NCBI GenBank assembly: GCA_009379955.1
Contig: WHST01000026.1
Location: 1 to 59,164, forward strand
DNA length: 59,164 nucleotides
Direction: 5' to 3'
Source of the DNA: Streptosporangiales bacterium
Lineage (GTDB): Bacteria; Actinomycetota; Actinomycetes; Streptosporangiales; WHST01
Numbering within the stretch: the stretch's first letter is position 1; the number at the start of each line of letters is the position of its first letter. Both the position numbers and the translations under genes were made by a program. The notes below the pieces were generated by a model, which searched no databases, had not been told where the DNA came from, and was given only the letters and a program-made list of their open reading frames with translations. Shown one piece after another: positions 1 through 8,647 of the stretch.

Positions 1-537
1 CCGCATCCACTCCGCCGCCGGCTTCTCGTAGTCGATCTTCGTCCAGCTGTCCCCGACGCGGACGTAGTACGGCTCGAAGTCGCGGTGCATGAGCGAGTGG
101 TCGTACGTGAGGCCGCGGTCGAGCAACAGCTCGTTGGTGATACCGCTGAACTCCCACCACGGGGCGACGTAACCGGTCGGCCGCCTGCCCGACCGGCCCT
201 CGAGGAGGTCGATGCAGTGGTGGAGGACGTCGGTCTCCTGCTGCCTGCTCATCGCGATCGGGTTCTCGTGGCTGTAACCGTGAACCCCGATCTCGTGCCC
301 GGCCGCGACGCACGCGTCGAACTCCGCCGGGAACGTCTCGACCGAGTGCCCGGGCCAGAAGAACGTCTGGGTCATCTCGCGGCGGCGGAACAGCTCGAGC
401 AGCCGCGGCACGCCGACCTCACCGGCGAACACGCCGCGGGAGATGTCGTCCGGCGAGTCCTCACCGCCGTACGAGCCGAGCCACCCGCCCACCGCGTCGA
501 CATCCACCCCGTAGGCGACGAAGATCTCCTTGGTCAT
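1..537 (-). CDS. Polysaccharide deacetylase family protein (C-terminus beyond window)
   Basis: The minus-strand frame opens at ATG 537 and runs off the left edge without a stop, so only the first 179 residues are seen. It starts [20 protein letters not shown]. The DVD near residue 12 and the HGYSHEN motif are the metal and catalytic signatures of the NodB/polysaccharide deacetylase fold (zinc-dependent amide hydrolases). The VAPWWEFS and HSLMHRDF stretches resemble the subgroup that includes PuuE-like allantoinases. Such genes often sit beside hydantoinase genes, so a ring-opening or N-deacylating role on a small cyclic amide is more likely here than a cell-wall role; that is inference. A purine-rich GGGAGCG lies about 11 bases before the start. 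The hairpin at 571-612 separates it from hyuB upstream. The substrate is unknown. Confidence 0.85.
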   Translation of the reverse strand, partial: MTKEIFVAYGVDVDAVGGWLGSYGGEDSPDDISRGVFAGEVGVPRLLELFRRREMTQTFFWPGHSVETFPAEFDACVAAGHEIGVHGYSHENPIAMSRQQETDVLHHCIDLLEGRSGRRPTGYVAPWWEFSGITNELLLDRGLTYDHSLMHRDFEPYYVRVGDSWTKIDYEKPAAEWMR

Positions 538-570
538 GTGCGCGCACGCTCCCGCTCCGCCCCCGCGACC

Positions 571-612
571 TGTCAGAACCTGAACAGGCTATGGCCTGCT
601 GCGGTTCTGACA
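571..612. terminator. Nested perfect hairpin between hyuB and the deacetylase
   Basis: Outer arms TGTCAGAACC (571-580) and GGTTCTGACA (603-612) are perfectly complementary. Inside them CAGGC and GCCTG pair around a TATG loop, with symmetric four-base internal loops. It begins six bases after the hyuB stop. There is no T-run, so it may be a factor-dependent terminator, an mRNA processing hairpin or a palindromic operator for the deacetylase. Confidence 0.6.
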
Positions 613-617
613 ACCCC

Positions 618-2525
618 TCAGAGCCAGTCGACCTGGGGGGCGGGGACGCCGTCGGCCAGCCGTGCGTAGCCGGGTCCGCGCTGGAAGAACGGTTGGTGGT
701 CGCCACGGTGGGCGCGCAGCCGGCCGCGGAGCGCGTCCGACGCGGGCTCGTCGAGCTCCGGGTCGTCCGCGGTGCCGGTGACGACGACGCCGTAGTCGTC
801 GTTGGCGCCCGCAAGCGAGACCTTTCCCCAGCGCAGATCGCGCACGACGTCGGCGTACGGGCGGTCGAGCGGATCACCCCAGCCGCCACCTCCGGTGGTG
901 CGGATGCGGATCACCTCGCCGGCGCCGACGGGTTCGGCGTCGGCGAGCGCGTCGACCTCGCGCTCCCGCGGGCCGCCGGGGTCGATCGTCACCGAGAACG
1001 ACCGTCCTGCGCGCCCGCCCTTGACGCCCCAGCACGCCAGGATCGACCGGTCGGCGATCGACATGAAGTGGGCGTCGACCAGCATCCGCACGTGCTTCTC
1101 GTAGCCGAGCCCGCCGCGGTGCAGGCCGGGCCCGCCGGAGTCGACAGCGAGGCCGAGCGCCTCGACCACGAACGGGAAGCGGCCCTCGGAGAACTCCGTC
1201 GGCAGGTTGCGCGAGTCGGGGACCACGTGGATCGTGTCCTCGCCGTCGGCGTACGGGCGTCCGCCAGAACCGCCGCCGAGCACCTCGCGCATGAGGTACG
1301 GCCGGCCCTCGGCGTCGTCACCGTAGACGCCGGTGTACCTGATCGTCTCCTGGTCGGCCGGCATCTCGCCGTCGACCGCCTTCGCCACCGCGCCGGCCAG
1401 CACGCCGAGCATGCGCAGGATGACGAACGTCCGCGCGTTCGTCGGCGCGGGGAAGACCGGTGTGAGCAGCGTGCCCTTGTCGGGGAAGCGCATCTCGATG
1501 AGTGGCACGACACCCTCGTTGACATCGAGCTCGGCCATCCGTTCGGGTCCGTCGGCGAGGTTGCGCAGGATCGGCGCGAGCCACTTCTTCAGGAACACGC
1601 CCTCGGCATAGTCACCGCAGTGGTTGATCGGGCCCCTCGCCTGCGGTGCGGTGCCGGTGAAGTCGACGACGAGGTGCTCGTTCTCGGTGTCGTCCACCTT
1701 CGTCAGCGTGATGCGCTGGGTGTGCAGGCGCGGCTCGTCGACGCCGTCGTGCTCGGCGTAGTCCTCCCAGACGTACGTGCCAGCGGGGATCTTCGCGAGC
1801 ACCTCGCGCCGGAACGTCTCGGTCGTCTTGTCGAGCAACGCGTCGAAGCAGCGTTCGACGGTCGCGACGCCATACCTGTCGAACAGCTCGCCGAGCCGTC
1901 GCGCCCCCATCAGGCAGGCCGAGCACTCGGCGTCGAGGTCGGCGGCGAGGCTCTCCGGCATCCGCGAGTTGCGGGTCATGATGCGCAGCGCCGCGTCGTT
2001 GCGCACGCCCTGGTCCCACAGCTTGATCGGCGGGACCATCAGCCCCTCCTCGAACACCGTCGTCGTGTGCGACGGCATCGAGCCGGGCACCGATCCGCCG
2101 ATGTCGTCGTGGTGGCCGAACGCCTGCACGAACGCCACGACGTACGGACCGTCGTCGCCCTCGGCGAAGACCGGCACCGTCACGCACAGGTCGGGCAGGT
2201 GGCCGATGCCGCCCTCGGAGAGGTAGACGTCGTTGTGGAAGTACACGTCGCCAGGACGCATCGTCTCCGGCGGGAAGTCGCGCGCCACCGGGTGCACGAG
2301 CGCGGAGTACGAGCGGCCGGTCAGCTTGCGCAGGTGCCGGTCGTGGATGCCCGCGCGGAAGTCGTGCGCGTCGCGGATCATCGGCGAGCGCGACGTGCGC
2401 TCGATGGCGGTCTCGACCTCCTGCTCGACGCTCGCCAGGTAGCCCTCGACGATCTCGACGAGCACGGGATCGACCGCCTCCGCGGACGCGTCGGTGAGCC
2501 GGTACCCGTACGGATGCTGCTTCAT
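618..2525 (-). CDS. hyuB: Hydantoinase B / 5-oxoprolinase beta-type subunit
   Basis: A 635-residue protein of the HyuB family (N-methylhydantoinase B / 5-oxoprolinase C-terminal half). With HyuA it forms an ATP-dependent cytoplasmic amidohydrolase that opens hydantoin- or pyroglutamate-type rings. The sequence carries family landmarks such as ERTSRSPMIRDAHDF near the start, the PGDVYFHNDVY segment and YTGVYGDDAEGRPYLMREVLGGGSGGR. Length is slightly above the usual 520-590 residues because of a longer C-terminal tail. Its ATG at 2525 overlaps (ATGA) the stop of a 39-codon frame that links it to hyuA, so the two are very likely co-translated. The exact substrate (hydantoin, N-methylhydantoin, 5-oxoproline, acetophenone-like carboxylation) cannot be told from sequence. 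Confidence 0.93.
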   Translation of the reverse strand: MKQHPYGYRLTDASAEAVDPVLVEIVEGYLASVEQEVETAIERTSRSPMIRDAHDFRAGIHDRHLRKLTGRSYSALVHPVARDFPPETMRPGDVYFHNDVYLSEGGIGHLPDLCVTVPVFAEGDDGPYVVAFVQAFGHHDDIGGSVPGSMPSHTTTVFEEGLMVPPIKLWDQGVRNDAALRIMTRNSRMPESLAADLDAECSACLMGARRLGELFDRYGVATVERCFDALLDKTTETFRREVLAKIPAGTYVWEDYAEHDGVDEPRLHTQRITLTKVDDTENEHLVVDFTGTAPQARGPINHCGDYAEGVFLKKWLAPILRNLADGPERMAELDVNEGVVPLIEMRFPDKGTLLTPVFPAPTNARTFVILRMLGVLAGAVAKAVDGEMPADQETIRYTGVYGDDAEGRPYLMREVLGGGSGGRPYADGEDTIHVVPDSRNLPTEFSEGRFPFVVEALGLAVDSGGPGLHRGGLGYEKHVRMLVDAHFMSIADRSILACWGVKGGRAGRSFSVTIDPGGPREREVDALADAEPVGAGEVIRIRTTGGGGWGDPLDRPYADVVRDLRWGKVSLAGANDDYGVVVTGTADDPELDEPASDALRGRLRAHRGDHQPFFQRGPGYARLADGVPAPQVDWL

Positions 2526-2641
2526 GCGCGCCCGCTTCCTCCCGCGCCTCCGGCAGGCACCGCGACGACGTCGGCGCCGGTCCGGCGGCCAACCGCGGTC
2601 CCTACCTCCGGCGCACTCGTCAGCTCCTGCGCTCCGGTCAC
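2522..2641 (-). CDS. Possible 39-aa small ORF bridging hyuA and hyuB
   Basis: A GTG at 2641 overlaps the hyuA stop as GTGA, and the TGA at 2524-2522 overlaps the hyuB start as ATGA. The 120 bases between are open in one frame (MTGAQELTSAPEVGTAVG..., Ala/Gly rich). The two perfect coupling junctions suggest ribosomes could pass hyuA, this frame and hyuB without a gap. Against it, third-position GC is only about 77%, lower than in the neighbours, and I recognise no domain. It may be only a translated linker that carries ribosomes across the junction. Confidence 0.35.
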   Translation of the reverse strand: MTGAQELTSAPEVGTAVGRRTGADVVAVPAGGAGGSGRA

Positions 2642-4785
2642 GCGGCGTCCTCCTCGTCCTCGGCTTCCTCCTCCGTTGCGTCCGAGGAAGTGGTGGTCAT
2701 GGCCACCGGATTCTCGGACGCGACGGTGGGGTGCCTGGCGATCAGCACGTTGCCGTGGCGATCCACCTCTGCCCGGAAGCCGGGGTGGATCGGCACGGTC
2801 GAGCCGAACTCCTCGAGCACCGCGGGCCCCTCGACGACGTCGCCCCGGCCCAGCCGCGCGCGGTCGTACGTCGACACGTCGAACCACTCGCCGAAGTACG
2901 CCTTGCGCGAGCCGGTGCGCGCGGCGTCGGCGCCGGCGCCCTCGCCGACCTCGCGCGGCTGCGGGCTGCGGATCGGGCCGACGCCGGTGACGCGGAGGTT
3001 CACCCACTCGACCTGCTGGCGGTCGTCGCCGGCGAAGTCGTAGCCGTACAACCGCCGGTGCTCGGCGTGGAACGCGCCGGCGACCCGCTCGCAGAGGGCG
3101 TCGTCGATCTCGCCGGCAGGGACGTCGACGCGCACCTCGAACGCCTGGCCGTAGTAGCGCAGGTCGGCCGTCAGGGAGAACACGCGGTCGGCGTCGGCGA
3201 AGCCCTCCCTGGCGAGCGCGGCGTCGGCCTCGTCGCGCAGGTCGCCGAACACCGCGGCCACCGCGACGGGGTCGAGCCGGTCGTGCCGGCGGACGTGCGT
3301 GCGCACGTAGTCGTTGCGGACGTCGACGGTGAGCAGGCCGTACGCGGAGAGGTTGCCCGGGTCCGGCGGGACGAGCACGCCGCGCAGGCCGAGGACGTCG
3401 ACGAGCCGGCACGCGAGCAGCGACCCCGACCCGCCGAACGTGACCATGGTGAAGTCGCGGACGTCGAGGCCGCGCTTCACGGTGACCTGGCGCAGCGCGT
3501 TGGCCTGGTTCCACGCGGAGACCTCGAGGACGCCCTCGGCGAGCTGCTCCACGCCCAGGCCGAGGCGGCCGGCCAGGCCGACGAGACCGGTCCGCGCGGC
3601 GTCGACGTCCAGCGGGATCTCGCCGCCGAGCAGGTGCGGCGGGATGCGGCCGAGCGCGACGTGCGCGTCGGTGATGGTCGGCTCGTCGCCGCCCTGGCCG
3701 TAGCAGATCGGACCCGGCTCCGCGCCGGCCGAGCGAGGCCCGACCTTGAGCGTGCCCTCGGGACTCACCCACGCGACGGAGCCGCCGCCCGCGCCGACCG
3801 TGACGACGTCGATCATCGGGATCTTGCTCGGGTACGCGCCGATGCTGCCCTCGGTGGTGAGCGCCGGACGTCCGCCCACCACGACCGCGACATCGGTCGA
3901 GGTGCCACCGCCGTCGAGCGTCACCACCGAGTCGACGCCCGCGCGCTCGGCGACGAGCGCCGCACCGAGCGCGCCGGCGGCGGGGCCGGAGAGCACGGTG
4001 CTGATCGGCTGGTGCACGACCTCGGTCGCGGACAGCACGCCACCGTTGGACTTCATGACGTAGAACGGGATCTCGTCGTCGCGCAGGTCGCGGAGGCGGC
4101 GCGCGATGTTGTCGACATAGCCGCGGATCGCGGGCTTCACCGCGGCGTCGACGAGCGTGGTGACGCTGCGTTCGTACTCGCGGTACTCGCGCAGCACGTC
4201 ACTGGAGATGCTGACGGTGGCGTCCGGGTGCTCGCGGGCGAGGACGTCGCGCATCAGGTGCTCGTGCGCCGGGTTGGCGTACGCGTGCAGGAAGCAGACG
4301 CCGAGCGAGGTGATGCCGCGGTCGCGGAACCACCGGGCGACGGCGGCGGCGCCGTCCTCGTCGAACGGCCTGATCTCGGCGCCGTCGACAGCCAGCCGAC
4401 CGCCGACCGTGCGCACGAGGTCAGCCGGCACGATGCGGTCGGGCTTCACCCAGAAGTACGAGTTGCCGTACCCGTCGGGCACGGCCTGACGCGCGATCTC
4501 GAGGAGATGGCGGTAGCCCTCGGTGGTGACGAAGCCGAGGTCGGCGACCTTGCCCTCGAGCAGCCGGTTGGTCGCGACGGTCGTGCCGTGGCTCACCGCC
4601 GTGACCGCGCGCCCGTCAACGTCGAGGAGACCGAGCACCTTGTCGATGCCGGCGAGGAAGCCGTCCGCGGGGTCGGCGGGCGTCGACGGCGTCTTCGTCG
4701 TGACGATCTCGCCGGTGTCCTCGTCGACGGCGACGACGTCGGTGAACGTGCCACCGGTGTCGATGCCGATCCGAATCCGCCTCAT
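2638..4785 (-). CDS. hyuA: Hydantoinase A / 5-oxoprolinase alpha-type subunit
   Basis: A 715-residue HyuA subunit, which binds and hydrolyses ATP to activate the cyclic amide opened together with HyuB. The start is set at ATG 4785 because MRRIRIGIDTGGTFTDVV begins with the canonical actin-fold phosphate loop right after it; a longer frame only adds non-conserved residues. DGGGTSTDVAVV is the second phosphate motif, and GGSGSLLACRLV is a typical downstream segment. The family fold ends about residue 685 at VDRHGNVLIARHP. The last 30 residues (TVASENPVAMTTTSSD then an acidic EEEAEDEEDAA tail) are non-family and are encoded by a copy of the 49-bp hairpin repeat, so a repeat insertion appears to have lengthened the protein. 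It is first in an operon reading toward hyuB. Confidence 0.94.
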   Translation of the reverse strand: MRRIRIGIDTGGTFTDVVAVDEDTGEIVTTKTPSTPADPADGFLAGIDKVLGLLDVDGRAVTAVSHGTTVATNRLLEGKVADLGFVTTEGYRHLLEIARQAVPDGYGNSYFWVKPDRIVPADLVRTVGGRLAVDGAEIRPFDEDGAAAVARWFRDRGITSLGVCFLHAYANPAHEHLMRDVLAREHPDATVSISSDVLREYREYERSVTTLVDAAVKPAIRGYVDNIARRLRDLRDDEIPFYVMKSNGGVLSATEVVHQPISTVLSGPAAGALGAALVAERAGVDSVVTLDGGGTSTDVAVVVGGRPALTTEGSIGAYPSKIPMIDVVTVGAGGGSVAWVSPEGTLKVGPRSAGAEPGPICYGQGGDEPTITDAHVALGRIPPHLLGGEIPLDVDAARTGLVGLAGRLGLGVEQLAEGVLEVSAWNQANALRQVTVKRGLDVRDFTMVTFGGSGSLLACRLVDVLGLRGVLVPPDPGNLSAYGLLTVDVRNDYVRTHVRRHDRLDPVAVAAVFGDLRDEADAALAREGFADADRVFSLTADLRYYGQAFEVRVDVPAGEIDDALCERVAGAFHAEHRRLYGYDFAGDDRQQVEWVNLRVTGVGPIRSPQPREVGEGAGADAARTGSRKAYFGEWFDVSTYDRARLGRGDVVEGPAVLEEFGSTVPIHPGFRAEVDRHGNVLIARHPTVASENPVAMTTTSSDATEEEAEDEEDAA
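2673..2721 (+). repeat. 49-bp hairpin repeat, copy 1 (inside hyuA 3' end)
   Basis: An imperfect palindrome: left arm CGTCCGAGGAAGTGGTGG, right arm CCACCGGATTCTCGGACG. It is nearly identical to copies at 6264-6312 and (inverted) 20004-20052. This copy is read as part of the HyuA C-terminal tail. Confidence 0.85.
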
Positions 4786-4840
4786 CAGCGGGCATTCTGC
4801 CCTACCACCCGCGTCGCCCACCGCCTGTCGCCTCCGCGCG

Positions 4841-4952
4841 AATGATCATGTTCAGTTGGTGAAGGTGTACCGAACATGGCGCATGGACCGTGGGAAGCGC
4901 GTATTCACCCACTGAACGTGATCATTCGACAGCGGGCGCGGGCGACTAGCGT
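4841..4952. promoter_or_regulatory. Divergent hyuA / transhydrogenase control region with 23-bp inverted repeat
   Basis: Arms at 4841-4863 and 4904-4926 match at 21 of 23 positions as an inverted repeat (AATGATCATGTTCAGT... against ...ACTGAACGTGATCATT), separated by 40 bases. A smaller inverted pair, CATGTTC (4847) and GAACATG (4872), lies inside. A TAGCGT -10 box at 4947-4952 fits the plus-strand gene. The right arm overlaps its expected -35. This looks like paired operators for one oligomeric regulator controlling both directions; the regulator is not obvious in the window. Confidence 0.7.
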
Positions 4953-4980
4953 GGGTGCCCAAAGGGTAGGAGGGCAGCTC

Positions 4981-6252
4981 ATGACCACTGAGACCGTCTT
5001 CACGTACGGCGCACCGAACCTCACGTACGGCGCCGGCGCCGCAGCGGAAGTGGGCTACGAGCTCTCCAGGTACGGCGTACGCCGAGTGCTCGTCGTCACG
5101 GACCCGCGGGTGGCCGACACCGGCCACCCGCAGCGCGTCGCCGACCAGATGGACAGGTTCGGCATCACGGCGTCGGTCTACGACGGCTCGCACGTCGAGC
5201 CGACGGACGCGAGCCTCGCCGCGGCCGTCGAGCAGGCGCGGCACACCGGACCGTGGGACGCGTTCGTCGCGGTCGGCGGCGGGTCGTCCATCGACACCGC
5301 GAAGGCGATCGCGCTGCTCACCAGCAATCCGGGCGAGCTGATGGACTACGTCAACGCGCCGATCGGCGGCGGCCGCGCACCGACCGAGCGGCTGAAGCCG
5401 CTCGTCGCGCTGCCGACGACCACGGGCACCGGCGCGGAGAGCACCACGGTGTGCGTGCTCGACGTGCTGGCGCAGAAGGTCAAGGCCGGCATCAGCCACG
5501 CGTGGCTGCGCCCGACGCTGGCCGTGGTCGACCCCGACCTCACGCTCAGCCAGCCGCCCGGTGTCACGGCGGCGGCCGGCATGGACGTGCTGTGCCATGC
5601 GCTGGAGAGCTACACCGCCCGCCCGTACACCGCCTTCCCGCGCAAGCAGGCGGAGCAGCGCGTGCCGTACTGCGGCGCCAACCCGATCTCCGACATGTGG
5701 TCGGAGCGGGCGCTCGGCCTGCTCGGCCGCTCGTTCCGCGACGCGGTCGCGCACGGCGACGACCGCGAGGCACGCTCGGACATGGCGCTCGCCGCGACGA
5801 TGGCGGGCATGGGGTTCGGCAACGCCGGCGTGCACATCCCGCACGCCAACGCGTACCCGATAGCCGGGCGGGTCAGGGACTTCCACCCCGACGGCTACCC
5901 ACCGGACGAGCCGATGGTGCCGCACGGCATGGCGGTGGCACTCACCGCACCCGAGGCGTTCCGCGTCACGTTCGACGCCGCGCCGGAACGCCACCTCCGC
6001 GCCGCCGCTCTGCTCGACCCGGACGCCGGCGACTTCGGCGAACCGTCCGAACGCCTGCCTGCCGTGTTGGTGCGACTGATGCGTGACATCGGCATCCCGA
6101 ACGGCCTCGCCGCCGTCGGCTACACCGCGGACGACGTCCCCGACCTCGCCGAGGGCGCGATGAAGCAGCAACGCCTGCTCGCCACCGCACCGATCGACGT
6201 GACATCGGACACCGTGGCCGGCGTCCTGAGTGCCTCCCTGGTCCTCTGGTAA
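4981..6252 (+). CDS. Iron-containing alcohol dehydrogenase, hydroxyacid-oxoacid transhydrogenase-like
   Basis: A 423-residue group III iron-dependent dehydrogenase. VAVGGGSSIDTAKA (about residues 100-113) is the dinucleotide-binding signature and PTTTGTGAES follows it. Metal ligands are expected in the GMDVLCHALES and MVPHGMAVAL segments. The insert YTAFPRKQAEQRVPYCGANPISDMWSERAL is typical of the ADHFE1/hydroxyacid-oxoacid transhydrogenase branch, which transfers hydride between a 2- or 4-hydroxy acid and a keto acid without free cofactor turnover. Start at 4981 is chosen for the GTAGGAGGG ribosome site eight bases upstream and the conserved FTYGAPNLTYG start; an upstream ATG in frame lies inside the operator. 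Divergence from hyuA suggests shared control and a role in oxidising a hydroxy acid from the same pathway (inference). Confidence 0.88.
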   Translation: MTTETVFTYGAPNLTYGAGAAAEVGYELSRYGVRRVLVVTDPRVADTGHPQRVADQMDRFGITASVYDGSHVEPTDASLAAAVEQARHTGPWDAFVAVGGGSSIDTAKAIALLTSNPGELMDYVNAPIGGGRAPTERLKPLVALPTTTGTGAESTTVCVLDVLAQKVKAGISHAWLRPTLAVVDPDLTLSQPPGVTAAAGMDVLCHALESYTARPYTAFPRKQAEQRVPYCGANPISDMWSERALGLLGRSFRDAVAHGDDREARSDMALAATMAGMGFGNAGVHIPHANAYPIAGRVRDFHPDGYPPDEPMVPHGMAVALTAPEAFRVTFDAAPERHLRAAALLDPDAGDFGEPSERLPAVLVRLMRDIGIPNGLAAVGYTADDVPDLAEGAMKQQRLLATAPIDVTSDTVAGVLSASLVLW

Positions 6253-6263
6253 GCGAGCGCGAG

Positions 6264-6312
6264 CCGTAACGTCCGAAGAAGTGGTGGCCATCGCCACCGG
6301 TTCCTCGGACGC
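6264..6312 (+). repeat. 49-bp hairpin repeat, copy 2
   Basis: Begins 11 bases after the transhydrogenase stop. Arms CGTCCGAAGAAGTGGTGGC and GCCACCGGTTCCTCGGACG flank a four-base loop. Same orientation as copy 1. It lies between two convergent genes, where a hairpin could end transcription or protect 3' ends. Confidence 0.85.
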
Positions 6313-6320
6313 AACGGATC

Positions 6321-7108
6321 TCAGATCGGCGCGCGCCGGGCGACGACCTCGACCCAGCGCTGGACGAAACGGCCGTCTGTCGTCGCCCATCGCTCGGCTG
6401 CCTCGGCGGCGGGGACGAGCACGTCCCGCGTGGCGGCGTCGGCGCCGGGGAGCGCCGCGGTGACGCGGGTGCCGACGTAGCGGGCGAGCTCGGCGTACGC
6501 CATGTCGACCCGGTCGTCGGCGACGGTCCGGACGGACGTGAAGCCGGCAGCCACCACCAGGTCGGGCAGCCGTCCGCCGGCGAGGGGTCCCCGCCCGCGA
6601 GGCGACGCAGCAGGTAGTGGCCGGCGAGCGCGTCGTCGACGTCGCGGGTGCGCGGGTCGAGGACCGCCCCGGACCAGTCGGAGCTGCACACCACCAGCAC
6701 GCCGCCGGCGCGCAGGACGCGACGCAGCTCCGCGAGCGCGTCGCCCGGGCGCGCCAGGTGCTCGACGAGCGCATGGGCGAACACCACGTCCGCGGAACCG
6801 GTGCGCGCGGGCAGGGCGTACACCGATCCCTGCGCGAAGCGGAGGTTGCGCACACCCGCCTGCCGCGCGGCGGCGACCGTCGGCGCGAGCTGATCTACCT
6901 GGCGGTCGACACCGAGCACGGAGCCGTCCGGGACGGACGCCGCCAGGTCGCGCGTGATCGTGCCCGGCCCGCACCCGATGTCGAGGACGAGTCTCGCGTC
7001 GGACAGATGCGGGCGCACGGCGGCCGCGCGCGTGTCCGCGGTGCGCCGGCCCATCATCGCCAGCGCGTCCGTGGACCAGCCCGGCGCGTACTCCTCCGCG
7101 GGACCCAT
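6321..7108 (-). pseudogene. Class I SAM-dependent methyltransferase, frameshifted
   Basis: The N-terminal part reads from ATG 7108 (MGPAEEYAPGW) with VLDIGCGPGTITRDLA as the SAM-binding glycine motif, VLGVDRQVDQL as the acidic motif II, and VFAHALVEHLARPGDAL and LRRVLRAGGVLVVC further on. Near 6580 the good reading changes frame: after ...LAGGDPSPADG the expected continuation LPDLVVAAGFTSVRTV... is found one base out of register and runs to the stop at 6321 (ending VEVVARRAPI). Joined, it would be about 262 residues, normal for the family. One base is missing (or two extra) in a GC-rich run, so this is either a true pseudogene or an assembly error. The substrate cannot be predicted. Confidence 0.85.
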
Positions 7109-7240
7109 CCGTCGACCTGTCTAGTGCCGATCCGAGGAAATGACAGGGGACAAGTTCGTCACGACGAGGACGTCCGCGCGGGCCGACGGCTCGTACGGTG
7201 CGAGCTTGCCGTCCACCGCATGCGTCGAGGGAGACCTGCA

Positions 7241-8602
7241 GTGAGACCGAGGAAGCGTACCGATCCGCCGGCGAGCGTGCGGGACCGCATCACGCGGGCG
7301 CAGTGGCTGACGCTGCTCGCGACGACCCTTGCCTGGGGCCTCGACGGGTTCGACGGCAGCCTGTTCACGCTGGTCGTCGGGCCTGCCATGACCGAGATCC
7401 TCGCCACCGGCGGCGTGCCCGCGGATCCCGACACCGTCAAGTTCTACAGCGGCGTCGCCATCAGCATCTACCTGCTCGGCTGGGCGCTCGGTGCCGTCGT
7501 CCTCGGCGTGCTCGCCGACTACCTCGGCCGACTGCGGGTGCTGACCGCCGGCATCCTCGTGTTCGCCGTCTTCACCGCGCTCACCGCCCTCGCGACAGAC
7601 TTCTGGCAGGTCGCCGTGTTCCGCTTCCTCGCCGGGGTGGGATCGGGCGTGGAGTACCCCGTGGGCGCGACGCTGATCGCGGAGGTCTGGACGAACCGGC
7701 ACCGAGCACGAGCCGCAAGCGTCATGGCGTCGGGCTACGCCGCCGGCTACTTCCTGGCGTCGGTGACGTACGGGCTGATCGGCGGGTTCGGCTGGCGGGT
7801 GACCATCGCGGTCACCCTGGTGCCGGCGTTGCTGGTCTTCGTCATCAGGCGGTTCCTGAAGGAGCCGGAGACCGCCATCGCCGCCCGACGGCAGCGGCGC
7901 GCCCTGCGGGAGGTCCCGGGCGCCCGCCCGCCGAGGTTCACGCTCGTCGAGCTGTTCTCCCGGCCGCTGCGCAGGACCACGGTCCTCGCGATGGTGCTGT
8001 GCGCCGGCACACTGCTCGCGTTCTGGTCGATCACGACGTGGGCGCCGCAGATGATCCGCGACCTCGCATCGACGGACGGGGAGGCCCTCACGCGTGTCGC
8101 CGTCGGCACGGCGTTGCTCAACCTCGGCGGCTTCCTCGGCTACGCCAGCTGGGGCTTCATCGCCGACGCCCTCGGCCGCCGGCCCGCCTTCGTCGTCAGC
8201 ATCGCGTGCATGTGGGTCGGTTCCGCGGTCCTCTTCCCGTGGGGCTGGGGCTACCAGATGTACCTCGTCGTGCTCCCGGTCATCGGGTTCGGTGTCTTCG
8301 GCGCGTTCTCCGGCTGCGCCGTCTGGTTCCCCGAGCTGTTCGCCCCACCGGTCCGCGCGACCGCGATGTCGTTCACGAACAGCTTCGGGCGCATCCTCAC
8401 CGCGCCCGGCCCGGTCGTCGCGGGGGTCGTGGCCGCGTCCTGGTTCGGCGGCAGTCTCCCGCAGGCGGTCATGGTCGTGGCGACCATCGGGCTCATCGCG
8501 CTCATCGGCGTCGCGCTGCTGCCCGAGACACGCGGCGAGATGGTGCACGGCTGGTCGCCGGACGCCGACGGGCCACCGTCTGGTGCGTCGAACCAAGCGT
8601 GA
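7241..8602 (+). CDS. MFS transporter, sugar/aromatic-acid porter type
   Basis: A 453-residue major facilitator with about 12 membrane segments. LADYLGRLRVL after segment 2 is the MFS loop motif (G-x3-D-x2-G-R-R-like), WGLDGFDGSLFTLV is typical for segment 1 of the sialate/4-hydroxybenzoate-type porters, and ADALGRRPAFV repeats the loop motif in the second half. Start is GTG 7241, with GAGGGAG placed correctly before it; a longer in-frame extension lacks any membrane character. A TACGGT -10 lies at 7194-7199. It probably takes up a small organic acid, in line with the dehydrogenases around it, but the substrate is not readable. Confidence 0.88.
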   Translation: MRPRKRTDPPASVRDRITRAQWLTLLATTLAWGLDGFDGSLFTLVVGPAMTEILATGGVPADPDTVKFYSGVAISIYLLGWALGAVVLGVLADYLGRLRVLTAGILVFAVFTALTALATDFWQVAVFRFLAGVGSGVEYPVGATLIAEVWTNRHRARAASVMASGYAAGYFLASVTYGLIGGFGWRVTIAVTLVPALLVFVIRRFLKEPETAIAARRQRRALREVPGARPPRFTLVELFSRPLRRTTVLAMVLCAGTLLAFWSITTWAPQMIRDLASTDGEALTRVAVGTALLNLGGFLGYASWGFIADALGRRPAFVVSIACMWVGSAVLFPWGWGYQMYLVVLPVIGFGVFGAFSGCAVWFPELFAPPVRATAMSFTNSFGRILTAPGPVVAGVVAASWFGGSLPQAVMVVATIGLIALIGVALLPETRGEMVHGWSPDADGPPSGASNQA

Positions 8603-8647
8603 GATCCTCGACGCCTCGACGCGTGAACCCACCTTCAAGGAGAGTCC

